A DNA stretch of 64,000 bases, from assembly GCA_947565425.1 (NCBI GenBank), contig CANOFW010000017.1, forward strand, positions 1 through 64,000, in the 5' to 3' direction. The notes below the pieces were generated by a model. It had not been told where the DNA came from, ran no database searches, and was given only the letters and a program-made list of their open reading frames with translations. This document shows positions 1 to 7,582 of this stretch, piece after piece (positions within the stretch are counted from its first letter, which is position 1; every line of letters begins with the position of its first letter). The translations under genes and the position numbers were made by a program. The DNA comes from an uncultured Lachnospiraceae bacterium. GTDB lineage: Bacteria; Bacillota; Clostridia; Lachnospirales; Lachnospiraceae.

Positions 1-84
1 CCTTTTTATTTTAGGAATAATTCCTATATATGCCAATAATAATTATACACTAACGAAAGATTTACAGAGTTATCCTGTAATCAT

Positions 85-705
85 TCATTTCCCCAAAAGC
101 TCCTTGACCTTCTCCACCAACGCAAACTTAACCTCATAATTTTTATTTTCCATCAGGCTTTTATATTCCTCCGGGGTCAATACGCGCTGCAAAGATTCCT
201 TTGCCTCATCATCCACAACCTCATATACACTGTTAAAAAAGCATAGATTCGGGTACATCACGCACCACCAATTATGCCCGCCACCGTCTCCTATCACGAC
301 CTCCAAAGCCTCATATTTTCCTGCCGGAAACGTATAATCCCCGTATGTCTTTTCCGGAAAATCCGTAACCGTAAGCTCCGCTTGCACATCATATGTATAC
401 CCTTCCTGCGCAATCACTTTCTGCGCCGTTTTTTCAATACCTGGCAGATTTTCTTTGACTGCTCGACGACTGGCATTAATATCGGAAATCCCCGAAAGTC
501 TAGGCTGCATAAAACTGCCGACGGCATCCCGCACCTTGAGTTTCAAATCCTGGTCCGCCTGCGCATCGCTGTTTGCCAGCACATGGAAGCGAATGACTTT
601 TCCCGCAATCTCCTCAATCATTCGCTCCTGTCTGCACTGCCAGATTCCGCAGCAGGACAATACTGCCACTATCACCAAAATACCTGTTCTCATCCAAAAT
701 TTCAT
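85..705 (-). CDS. spoIIR: Stage II sporulation protein R (SpoIIR)
   Basis: A 206-residue protein with one N-terminal hydrophobic segment (about residues 7-23) followed by the SpoIIR domain, recognisable from the segments VIRFHVLANSD, LKVRDAV and GGGHNWWCVMYPNLCF. In the known family it is made in the forespore under SigF and secreted to the intermembrane space, where it triggers SpoIIGA to process pro-SigE in the mother cell. The start is supported by an AAGGAAGG Shine-Dalgarno. It lies just upstream of, and on the same strand as, nothing obvious at the window edge; gerAC ends 88 bases before it in the direction of transcription. The pairing with a germination operon fits a sporulation neighbourhood. 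Confidence 0.93.
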   Translation of the reverse strand: MKFWMRTGILVIVAVLSCCGIWQCRQERMIEEIAGKVIRFHVLANSDAQADQDLKLKVRDAVGSFMQPRLSGISDINASRRAVKENLPGIEKTAQKVIAQEGYTYDVQAELTVTDFPEKTYGDYTFPAGKYEALEVVIGDGGGHNWWCVMYPNLCFFNSVYEVVDDEAKESLQRVLTPEEYKSLMENKNYEVKFALVEKVKELLGK

Positions 706-793
706 GTTTCATACCTTCCTTAAAAATATTGCCGGCTAAGGAAAGTATTGCCAGAATATTTTTTTTTAGACAAAAATTTGTACTTCCATTTTT

Positions 794-1948
794 TTACCAA
801 TCGAGAATTTCAATATCTACCTCAAACACATGCTCCACACTCTGATTATATGCTTCTTGCCGGTCCTGATATTTCCAGTAGAGCTCACGGTTCAGCCCGC
901 CCAGAGAAACGTAGCTATTTGTGATATCAACGCCACATTCTTCCCGCAATTTTACGGCAGTTTCCTGCAAATTTGCAATAATATGCTTTTCCATCCTCTG
1001 CTCGACCTGATACTGCTGCCCGACCGAATGAATCTGCCCGGTCCTCATCCTGCCCTGTCCCTTGATGGACACAGTAACCACAGGCCTCCCTTCCGCCTCA
1101 TCCACTGACAATACCGTCTGAAGATTGGAAATCTCCGCCGCCTCATCCCAATCCGGTTCACACAAAAACGATTCCAGCAGATTTTGGCACAAAAACGTTT
1201 CCATCGCTTCCTCAACGGTGAGGATTTTGCAGTAATTAAAATTTTCTACAGCAGCATAACCGGTAATTGTCGGGCGATTGCCTTGCTCCATCAATACCGG
1301 AATCAACAAAAGCTCATCCTGATTGTGCCACTGATTGATAAGACTGCCGATGGTAGCAATTTTCTTCTGCCTAAAATCCTTCTGGCTCTCCAACATCTCC
1401 TCCAGATAAGTTCCCATGGAACCTTCCGTCTCCTGTGTTAGCGTAAGGATTTCTGCCGCCGAACTGCCGCCCACGAACAAGCTAATATTCCTGGCTGCTG
1501 CCTCCTGTTGTTCCCAAGCGAGGAGCAGACTGCGCAGATGTCGGGAATCTGAGAGCAGGCTCTTGCCGAGCACCACCGCTTTCATATGGTTGTAATCGAG
1601 AATGCGGTTCGTATTGTTCTCATAAGACTTATCCACATGATACATATCCACCCCCTCTAAAGACATGCCCATGGGAGTATCTGTGGTCTTGCCCTTCTCC
1701 GATATCTGCGCAAGGTCTGGAAAATCAAAACTGACTACAAGTTTCCGTTCTCTTGCTTCTTTGTCATTCCCTTCAAAGGGCTCCTGCAAATCTATGCCGA
1801 CTACCAGCGGAAAACTGCGCTGTTCAAGTTCTGCCGACTCACAGCCACCAAGAAAAACCATCCCTACAAATGCAGCCGTCAATACCTTGTGCTTAAAGGA
1901 CAAATATTTTCTTTGTCTTGCGATACTTGACACCTTATTCTTCTTCAT
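794..1948 (-). CDS. gerAC: Ger(x)C family spore germination lipoprotein (C subunit)
   Basis: A 384-residue lipoprotein with a lipobox ending in LGGC (Cys at about residue 36) after a basic, hydrophobic signal peptide. The rest matches the Ger(x)C fold: the mature N terminus starts with ELEQRSFPLVVGIDL and the C-terminal half contains the SVKGQGR-like and LREECGVDI segments typical of GerAC/GerKC. In this family the C subunit is anchored to the spore inner membrane as part of a germinant receptor. Its start overlaps the end of the gerAB-like gene by 14 bases, so it is the last gene of a gerAA-gerAB-gerAC operon. The nutrient recognised cannot be told from sequence. Confidence 0.92.
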   Translation of the reverse strand: MKKNKVSSIARQRKYLSFKHKVLTAAFVGMVFLGGCESAELEQRSFPLVVGIDLQEPFEGNDKEARERKLVVSFDFPDLAQISEKGKTTDTPMGMSLEGVDMYHVDKSYENNTNRILDYNHMKAVVLGKSLLSDSRHLRSLLLAWEQQEAAARNISLFVGGSSAAEILTLTQETEGSMGTYLEEMLESQKDFRQKKIATIGSLINQWHNQDELLLIPVLMEQGNRPTITGYAAVENFNYCKILTVEEAMETFLCQNLLESFLCEPDWDEAAEISNLQTVLSVDEAEGRPVVTVSIKGQGRMRTGQIHSVGQQYQVEQRMEKHIIANLQETAVKLREECGVDITNSYVSLGGLNRELYWKYQDRQEAYNQSVEHVFEVDIEILDW

Positions 1949-3056
1949 TGGACGCTGCCCCCTTTCCCCTTCTATTGCCCGCTTTGACCTGGTACAGCAG
2001 CAGTAACAGCAACAGAATCAGAAACATTCCCGGCAGTGCGATAAACCGCTGATATATCTCATAGATGTCTGCCAAAAAACGGTGCTCTGACAATCCCTTG
2101 CCTATGAAAAAAGCAGCCACGGCAACGGCATACAGACAGTAATGATGTTTTGATTCATGACAAAGTTCTTTGAAAATCAAAGTCCCCTGAAATACGCCTG
2201 TGTTTAACAGCGCAAACAAGGCAAAAAACCACACCGCGGTCATCAAGACATCCTGTCTGGTAAAAAAACCCCCCGGGAGATTTATCATACCCATCAACGT
2301 GAGAATGGGTCGTTCCAGAACACCCATCGCATTCTGCCCGAACGCCCCCAAAAGGATCAGATAAATAATCCCATTTAAACCTGTCGCCACAAACAATGCC
2401 TGCCTCCCGCAAGACGCCATTTTCTCCGGCTTCCTACTAAAAGGAACCAGAAACAGCATCGCACTAAATGGCAGCAAAAAAATTAGAACAGATGTACCGC
2501 CCCTTAAAAGCTGCGGGCCGCCAGAGCCTACAATCGGTGTCCAATATGCCGTATTTACCTCCGGTATGGCAAAAATCAGCATCAACAACAGCGGAACTCC
2601 CAGGAACCAAAAAATAATCTCATACACTCTCGCCCTGCCTTCAATCCCTCGGATGCTGCCATATACGGCGAGAAGCAAAAGCACGATACTGACGCCTGCA
2701 AAGGAGCCCTCTGGCAGAAGCCAGCTTAACGTCAACGCCGTAAGTTCATACACTACATAACCAGATAAAGTCACAAAATATAGGAAATAAAATACCATAA
2801 ACACATCGGCAATAATTTGCCCCGCCGTGTCTTTCATATAACTATAGTAATCATCTTCGATATGCTTTATATTGGCGCCCATCAGCCAGAGAAGCACGGC
2901 GCCCGCCGCCGCCCCTAGCAGCAGACAAAAAATCCCGTCTGCGCCTGTCAGAGCAGAAAAAATTCCTGGGAGCACGAGGCTGCTCATGCCAAAAATATCG
3001 AGGATAAAAAGCCTCCTTATCTGCCGTAACGATATTTTAAAATTATCTGCAAACAT
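1935..3056 (-). CDS. gerAB: GerAB/Spore germination permease family (B subunit)
   Basis: A 373-residue integral membrane protein with about ten hydrophobic segments, resembling GerAB/GerKB endospore germination permeases of the APC superfamily. It starts FKISLRQIRRLFILDIFGMSSLVLP, a typical start for the family, and ends in a basic tail. In GerA receptors the B subunit binds the nutrient germinant. It starts 8 bases after the gerAA stop and overlaps gerAC, so the three subunits are translationally linked. No truncation is seen. The substrate is unknown. Confidence 0.92.
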   Translation of the reverse strand: MFADNFKISLRQIRRLFILDIFGMSSLVLPGIFSALTGADGIFCLLLGAAAGAVLLWLMGANIKHIEDDYYSYMKDTAGQIIADVFMVFYFLYFVTLSGYVVYELTALTLSWLLPEGSFAGVSIVLLLLAVYGSIRGIEGRARVYEIIFWFLGVPLLLMLIFAIPEVNTAYWTPIVGSGGPQLLRGGTSVLIFLLPFSAMLFLVPFSRKPEKMASCGRQALFVATGLNGIIYLILLGAFGQNAMGVLERPILTLMGMINLPGGFFTRQDVLMTAVWFFALFALLNTGVFQGTLIFKELCHESKHHYCLYAVAVAAFFIGKGLSEHRFLADIYEIYQRFIALPGMFLILLLLLLLYQVKAGNRRGKGAASNEEE

Positions 3057-3064
3057 CTTGCCTC

Positions 3065-4576
3065 CTATTTTCCCTCTCTATTTCTTGTTTCCTCACCGCC
3101 AAATTTTAATCTGGTACGCGCACCCTGCCGGGTATATACCGGACGCTTCTTTAAGAAATCCAGCGGCAGGCGCAGGAATGTGTCGCGCTCATCCTGATAG
3201 CCATTTAAGTCCGCGCCCACAAAAGGCGCAAGGTAAGGAATGCCAAAGCTCTCCAAATGGGATAGATGAATCAACACCGTCAAAAGTCCGACGAGGAACC
3301 CGAAAAATCCCAGGGAACCGCACAAGAATATGAATATAAATTTGAGAATACGAAAAGCGGTGGCAAACTCTTCATTGGGCACGGCAAAAGAACACAATGC
3401 CGTCAGAGCTACCACAATCACGACAATTGGGCTGACAATATTGGCATCTACAGCCGCCTGTCCGATGATTAGGCCACCGACAATGCCAATCGTATTGCCG
3501 TTCGCCCCCGGCAGACGCACACCCGCCTCCCGCAATAGCTCAAAGGCGACTTCCATTATCAGCACTTCCACCATCGCCGGAAAAGGAACCCCCTGCCTCG
3601 CTGCTGCCAACGACAACAGCAAATCCGTAGGCAAAATTTGCGTGTGAAAATTCGTCACTGCAAGGTAAAGCCCAGGCAGCACCATCGCCAAAAAGGACGC
3701 CACATAACGCAGAACCCTGGTGAAAGAAGCAATCTCCCAACGGCTATAGTAATCGTCGCTAGTCTGAATAAAGGTGTTGTAGGTCGTGGGCAAAATTAAC
3801 GCCACCGGAGAATTATCAGACAGAAGAACAATCCGCCCCTCCAAAATTGCCATCGCCGCGCGGTCGGGACGCTGCGTAGTCTGGAACTGTGGAAACGGTG
3901 AATATTTGCGCCGTTCCGTGAGCTGCTCGATAATCCCGCTGTCCAGCGCGCCGTCTATCTCAAATTCCTGTAACCGTTTTTCAATCTGCTCTAATATCTC
4001 GGGATGAATTAAATCTTTGATATAGACAAGATCAACATTCGTATTCGTGCGCCTGCCCACAAAAGTCTCTCTCACTTTCACATGCGGACTGCGCAAGCGT
4101 TTACGGATTAAAGCCGTATTCAATTTAATAGATTCGGAAAATCCCTCGTTGGAGCCGCGAATGACCTTTTCCGATTCCGTTTCATACACGCCCCTCCCAG
4201 GATAACCCTTGTCCGGGATTTTGATTGCCTTGTTATAGCCATCCAGAAAAAAAATGGCGTCTCCGGTAAGCATGGCCTGCGCAGCATCTTCGATGGTCTC
4301 AAACGGCTTGGCGTCGGAAATATCATAGTAATTATCTCTCACATAACCGGCAAGCTGGCTCTCTGGCAGCGTACGCAATTTCTCCAACAACTTGCCCACC
4401 GCTGAATCCTTCCAGTCCACGTTGCTGATTGCCACCTCGATATAGGCAATGTAACACTCGCTCTCTAAATTTTTGCCGACCTTTATCTTGCGCTTTTTAA
4501 TATCTTCACTATCGGAAAACAATTCCTCAAAATTTGTGATATTTTCCTGCAAATCAGGGGTAATCTGTATTGGCAT
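3065..4576 (-). CDS. gerAA: GerA family spore germination protein (A subunit)
   Basis: A 503-residue protein with the two-part structure of GerAA/SpoVAF proteins: a soluble N-terminal half (about 1-285) and a membrane half with several hydrophobic segments. Family signatures include ESIKLNTALIRKRLR, EGRIVLLSDNSPVALILPTTY and the segment QGVPFPAMVEVLIMEVAFELLREAG. GerAA subunits form an oligomeric ion channel in the spore inner membrane that opens on germinant binding. The start ATG follows AGGAGGAACGT. A hairpin with a short T run lies about 20 bases upstream, so part of the transcription from upstream may end there. Confidence 0.94.
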   Translation of the reverse strand: MPIQITPDLQENITNFEELFSDSEDIKKRKIKVGKNLESECYIAYIEVAISNVDWKDSAVGKLLEKLRTLPESQLAGYVRDNYYDISDAKPFETIEDAAQAMLTGDAIFFLDGYNKAIKIPDKGYPGRGVYETESEKVIRGSNEGFSESIKLNTALIRKRLRSPHVKVRETFVGRRTNTNVDLVYIKDLIHPEILEQIEKRLQEFEIDGALDSGIIEQLTERRKYSPFPQFQTTQRPDRAAMAILEGRIVLLSDNSPVALILPTTYNTFIQTSDDYYSRWEIASFTRVLRYVASFLAMVLPGLYLAVTNFHTQILPTDLLLSLAAARQGVPFPAMVEVLIMEVAFELLREAGVRLPGANGNTIGIVGGLIIGQAAVDANIVSPIVVIVVALTALCSFAVPNEEFATAFRILKFIFIFLCGSLGFFGFLVGLLTVLIHLSHLESFGIPYLAPFVGADLNGYQDERDTFLRLPLDFLKKRPVYTRQGARTRLKFGGEETRNREGK

Positions 4577-4591
4577 ACGTTCCTCCTAAAC

Positions 4592-4616
4592 AAAAAGGAT
4601 AAGCATTCGCTTATCC
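4592..4616 (-). terminator. Intrinsic terminator or attenuator ahead of gerAA
   Basis: Read on the minus strand, GGATAAGC and GCTTATCC form a perfect 8-bp stem with a 4-base loop, followed by TTTTTG. It lies after the MNT-HEPN remnant stop and just before the gerAA Shine-Dalgarno. It could end the upstream transcript, or attenuate read-through into the germination operon. The stem is AT-rich, so strength is uncertain. Confidence 0.55.
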
Positions 4617-4656
4617 CTATACTCCATGATTATTATGTTTTCCCAAATTTTCCTTT

Positions 4657-5118
4657 TTATCCAATTTTATATAGGTTGTCAACATACTTCTTGATTCCAT
4701 TTAAAAAATAAGTTGCATGTTGTATCTGTTCCTCTACTTCCTCTTTCGATATTATATAGTAATCATCATAATCCGAATCACTTCTAATTTGAAATGCTTC
4801 TGTTATAATTTTTGAATATTCTTTTCCAAATACCCCTGTTTTAACATAATGCTTTTTATCTCGTAGCAAAACAGATAGAAAAACTTCATGTTCAAGAGAT
4901 ATATCACTTGCCATTTCAGCGGTTAATCCACGCAGCTTCTTTATTTCTTCAACGTCACAATTCAGAACAATCATAATGTCTATATCAGATTCTTCGCTAT
5001 TGTCCCCACGGGCATATGAACCATAGAGAATAATTCTATTTAATTTGTCCCCATAAAGCTGATGCGCAGAAATTTTCACCTTTTCAAGCACTACTTTTAA
5101 TTCAGATTTTGTACACAT
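4657..5118 (-). pseudogene. MNT nucleotidyltransferase fused to a HEPN tail (collapsed MNT/HEPN toxin-antitoxin pair)
   Basis: A 153-residue ORF that looks like two genes joined by an internal deletion. Residues 1-90 are a minimal nucleotidyltransferase (MNT) domain with the catalytic motif GSYARG (33-38) and SDIDIMIVL (44-52). From about residue 91 the sequence switches to the C-terminal part of a HEPN protein: VKTGVFGKEYSKII, then RSDSDYDDYYIISKEEVEEQI. In intact loci these are separate genes, an MNT antitoxin that modifies a HEPN toxin. Here the end of MNT and the first half of HEPN are missing, so toxin activity is probably lost. It is still an open frame with a good Shine-Dalgarno (TAGGAGGG), so a hybrid protein may be made. 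The fusion point is inferred from memory of the families. Confidence 0.72.
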
Positions 5119-5158
5119 ACGTATACCCTCCTAATCAATGTGTCGGCACACTCACCTC

Positions 5159-6028
5159 TCACCCTCTATTAAATATGCCTGTCAAATACACCTGCCTTGC
5201 CAGCGAACCCTCTCTGAGCTCACTGTAAGCTCTCTCCGCCAGCTCATCATCATCAAACAGTCCAAACACCGTAGGCCCGCTGCCACTCATCATGGCGTTC
5301 AAAGCGCCCAGCCGCATCATCTCCTCACGAATCTTTGCAATCACCGGATAATGGGGAATTGTCACCGTCTCCAGGACATTTCCCATATTGGCAGCAACCT
5401 TGTGCAGATCACCCTCATGAATACCCTCCAACAAAATATCAATATCAGGATGGGCAGCAACCTCGTCCAGTTTTAAATTCTCATAGACAAATTTCGTAGA
5501 TACGCTAATCTGCGGTTTTGCCACTACTACCTTACAGGATGGCATCGGCGGCAGCGGCGTCAGCTTCTCTCCAATCCCTTCCGCGAGCACAGTTCCACGC
5601 ATAATACAGTAAGGTACATCGGCGCCAATTTTCACCCCGCGCTCCATAAGCTGCCGTTTAGACAAATTCAAGCGGAACATCTGATTCACGCCATACAACA
5701 CTGCCGCTGCATCCGAACTTCCGCCCGCCATCCCTGCCGCAACCGGAATAAACTTCTGTAAGTCAATAAATATGCCCTGTGTTAGCTGAAACTCATCCGC
5801 CAGTATTTTAGCTGCGCGGTATGCTAAATTACTCTCATTTTCCGGCACATAGAACAAATTACTCTTTAGCTGGATTCCCGGCTCTTTCATTTTCCTTATG
5901 ATTATTTTGTCGTACATTTTAAGGGTCTGCATAATCATGCGCACCTCGTGGTAACCATCCTCCCTGCGGCGCAACACATCCAATCCCAGATTTATCTTCG
6001 CAAGCGCTCTCAATCTCATCTCGTACAT
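5159..6028 (-). CDS. ispE: 4-diphosphocytidyl-2-C-methyl-D-erythritol kinase (IspE)
   Basis: A 289-residue GHMP kinase that phosphorylates CDP-ME in the non-mevalonate isoprenoid pathway. The N terminus has the IspE signature AKINLGLDVLRRREDGYHEV, the ATP-binding GHMP motif is PVAAGMAGGSSDAAA and the C-terminal motif is MSGSGPTVFGLF. An upstream in-frame ATG would add 17 residues, but the start chosen here (MYEMRLRALAK) has an AGGAGA Shine-Dalgarno at the right distance and fits the usual family length. It stands alone, between the MNT-HEPN remnant and a repeat-containing spacer. Confidence 0.96.
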   Translation of the reverse strand: MYEMRLRALAKINLGLDVLRRREDGYHEVRMIMQTLKMYDKIIIRKMKEPGIQLKSNLFYVPENESNLAYRAAKILADEFQLTQGIFIDLQKFIPVAAGMAGGSSDAAAVLYGVNQMFRLNLSKRQLMERGVKIGADVPYCIMRGTVLAEGIGEKLTPLPPMPSCKVVVAKPQISVSTKFVYENLKLDEVAAHPDIDILLEGIHEGDLHKVAANMGNVLETVTIPHYPVIAKIREEMMRLGALNAMMSGSGPTVFGLFDDDELAERAYSELREGSLARQVYLTGIFNRG

Positions 6029-6109
6029 GGTATTTCTCCTATAATATCTTTGTCTTCTGCATATATTGGAAACGAACAAAGCGTTTACGTTTTGATTCGT
6101 TTCCTACGC

Positions 6110-6206
6110 CGGACGCACGCCGCAAGCGGCATATTTCCTATGTGCATCCGTGCGCATCCCCGCGGAGCGGTTATAGTAAACGCATTCATTTCATGCGTTT
6201 ACTATA
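6110..6206. repeat. Dispersed palindromic repeat, copy A
   Basis: A hairpin GCCGCAAGCGGC (6119-6130) is followed by CATATTTCC, TGTGCAT and GTGCGCAT, then by a 14-bp perfect inverted repeat (6172-6185 with 6193-6206). The same core order (small GC hairpin, CATATTTCC, TGTGC/TGCAA, GTGCGCAT) recurs at about 20861-20906 and 57894-57934, so this is a member of a dispersed family. It fills the gap between the XRE gene and ispE. Confidence 0.65.
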
Positions 6207-6255
6207 ATATTATACCCATTACAGGAAAGATTTTTCAACTGGAATTTTCATATCT

Positions 6256-6579
6256 TTAGACACAATCGCATATGTCGTATAAGACTTTTAACATATGCTG
6301 CATCTGGCACCTCTGGGCTGGACGCATGGATTCCAATGTACCGATGATTTTCTCACTTCCACAGTTTTCTGCCTTTTCTCCAAACATAATATAATCGCAG
6401 CTCACAGACAATGCTTTTGCGATGCGACAAAGCGTCTCCGCTGAAAAACCTTTCTTTCCTGTCTCTATCTCATACAGAAACTTCGCTGATATTTCTACTT
6501 TTTCAGAAAACGCCTCTCTGGTGTAATTTTCAATCTCTCTTAATTCCCGAATCCTTCTTCCGACTTGTACATCAAACAT
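6256..6579 (-). CDS. Small XRE-family transcriptional regulator
   Basis: A 107-residue protein whose first 70 residues form a Cro/C1-type helix-turn-helix domain (VGRRIRELREIENYTREAFSEKVEISAKFLYEIETGKKGFSAETLCRIAKAL). The remaining 35 residues carry no recognised domain. The start follows a good GGAGGAG Shine-Dalgarno. It is transcribed divergently from agrB, with 264 bases between the two starts, so a role in controlling the agr-like genes is possible but not shown. Its target is unknown. Confidence 0.9.
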   Translation of the reverse strand: MFDVQVGRRIRELREIENYTREAFSEKVEISAKFLYEIETGKKGFSAETLCRIAKALSVSCDYIMFGEKAENCGSEKIIGTLESMRPAQRCQMQHMLKVLYDICDCV

Positions 6580-6843
6580 AACACTCCTCCGTATGCAACA
6601 TGAGAAACAATTGCTCTAACGCAACCCAACTATAGTTCCATACCAAGCTTAACACGCAATATATCTGATATTTGTATCTTTTACAAACCATATAATTTTT
6701 TCATTAAAATTCTATATTTCTCTATTCTCTCATTAATTCGGTGTCGCTAACTTCATTAAATTAAGATAATTCGCAATTGACGCAAAAATATGCCTGAAAC
6801 GCAGGCATTTTGATATTCTGATACCGTTATAAGGAGGTTCCAT
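6580..6843 (+). promoter_or_regulatory. Divergent regulatory region upstream of agrB
   Basis: This AT-rich region separates the XRE gene from agrB. It holds three similar direct repeats, TCATTAAAAT at 6701, TCATTAATTC at 6730 and TCATTAAATT at 6753, which could be operator sites for the nearby LytTR or HTH regulators. A hairpin (ATGCCTG 6790-6796 with CAGGCAT 6802-6808) lies shortly before the strong agrB Shine-Dalgarno AAGGAGG. No convincing SigA promoter was placed. Function of the repeats is inferred only from position and repetition. Confidence 0.4.
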
Positions 6844-7392
6844 ATGCAAGCAATAAAAAATACACTTATGGAAAAATACGGGTTAAGCCCTTATCAGGTT
6901 GCACAGCTTTTCTTTCTCTGGAAAACAGTCGCCTCCGATTTTAGCAAAATGTGTATTATGGCGCTTCTTTTCCACCGTCAGTTCGCAACCTTTTTGTTTG
7001 CACTTATCTTAATGCTGATACTTAGATGCTCTACCGGTGGAATCCACTTCTACACATACCTTCAATGTTTACTAGGTTCTACGCTTTATATGTGGCTGGC
7101 TATAACGCTGCTGCCGCACATTACGCTCTCTCTTCCAGTAAGCGTAACAAGCTTGGTGCTCTGCGCCCTGGGCTGCTTTCTCATCGGGCCTGTGCCCTCG
7201 CGCTACCGTCTACCTTATTCGGAGACATTCAAACAGCGGTGCAAAGCCATCGTCTCCATTTCTATTTTGCTTTACGCCTTTCTGTTTTGTATAATGCCGG
7301 AATCTCCATATTTTATTGCTGGATTCTGGGTTATAATATTACATTTCTTGCAGCTATTGGTTGCAAAATACACAAGAAAGGAGAATGAATGA
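6844..7392 (+). CDS. agrB: AgrB-like autoinducer prepeptide processing endopeptidase
   Basis: A 182-residue membrane protein of the AgrB family. It carries the family core R-x3-GG-x-H-x6-C: Arg61, Gly65, Gly66, His68 and Cys75, the His and Cys being seven apart as in the staphylococcal catalytic pair. About five or six hydrophobic segments are seen. AgrB cleaves the C-terminal tail of AgrD and forms the cyclic peptide at the membrane. The start follows AAGGAGG with ideal spacing. The agrD-like ORF overlaps its end by 8 bases (or starts 2 bases after it), indicating coupled translation. Typical AgrB proteins are 180-200 residues, so it looks complete. Confidence 0.93.
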   Translation: MQAIKNTLMEKYGLSPYQVAQLFFLWKTVASDFSKMCIMALLFHRQFATFLFALILMLILRCSTGGIHFYTYLQCLLGSTLYMWLAITLLPHITLSLPVSVTSLVLCALGCFLIGPVPSRYRLPYSETFKQRCKAIVSISILLYAFLFCIMPESPYFIAGFWVIILHFLQLLVAKYTRKENE

Positions 7393-7510
7393 TATGGTAG
7401 CAAGCTTTTTAACAGTATGCCTTTCCTTTTCCTGGTGGATTAAAACTTCCATTGCCAGCACTTTTTTGCTTGGCGAATATCCTTACCCCAGGGAAGAAGA
7501 TTTCGAGTAA
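7385..7510 (+). CDS. agrD: AgrD-like cyclic lactone autoinducer precursor with Ser in the ring position
   Basis: A 41-residue ORF directly after agrB. It has an amphipathic/hydrophobic N-terminal part (FLTVCLSFSWWIK), a short core, and an acidic tail with YPYPREEDFE, which matches the AgrD layout of leader, autoinducer and charged C-terminal recognition tail. In most AgrD peptides the ring is closed by Cys four residues before the processing point. Here the core reads IASTFLL followed by GEYPYP, so Ser25 occupies that position and the ring would be a lactone. The only Cys (residue 12) is in the leader. Staphylococcus intermedius uses a Ser lactone, so this is plausible. A second ATG at 7394 would give 38 residues. 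Confidence 0.8.
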   Translation: MNDMVASFLTVCLSFSWWIKTSIASTFLLGEYPYPREEDFE

Positions 7511-7542
7511 GCCCTGCTATACAAAAACAAAACCTCAGCAGG

Positions 7543-7582
7543 AAAAAGTGCGGACAATCACTCTTGACTGCCCGCACTTTTT
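7543..7582. terminator. Bidirectional terminator between agrD and the agrC-like kinase
   Basis: AAAAAGTGCGG (7543-7553) and CCGCACTTTTT (7572-7582) form an 11-bp perfect stem with A tracts and T tracts on both sides, so it can work in both directions between two convergent transcripts. The stop codon of the kinase gene (7558-7560) lies inside the loop. Confidence 0.85.

Noticed and set aside
4618-4656. CATAATA near 4625 as a SigG -10 for the ger operon
   Set aside because: No matching -35 at the correct distance was found, so the promoter of gerAA is left open.
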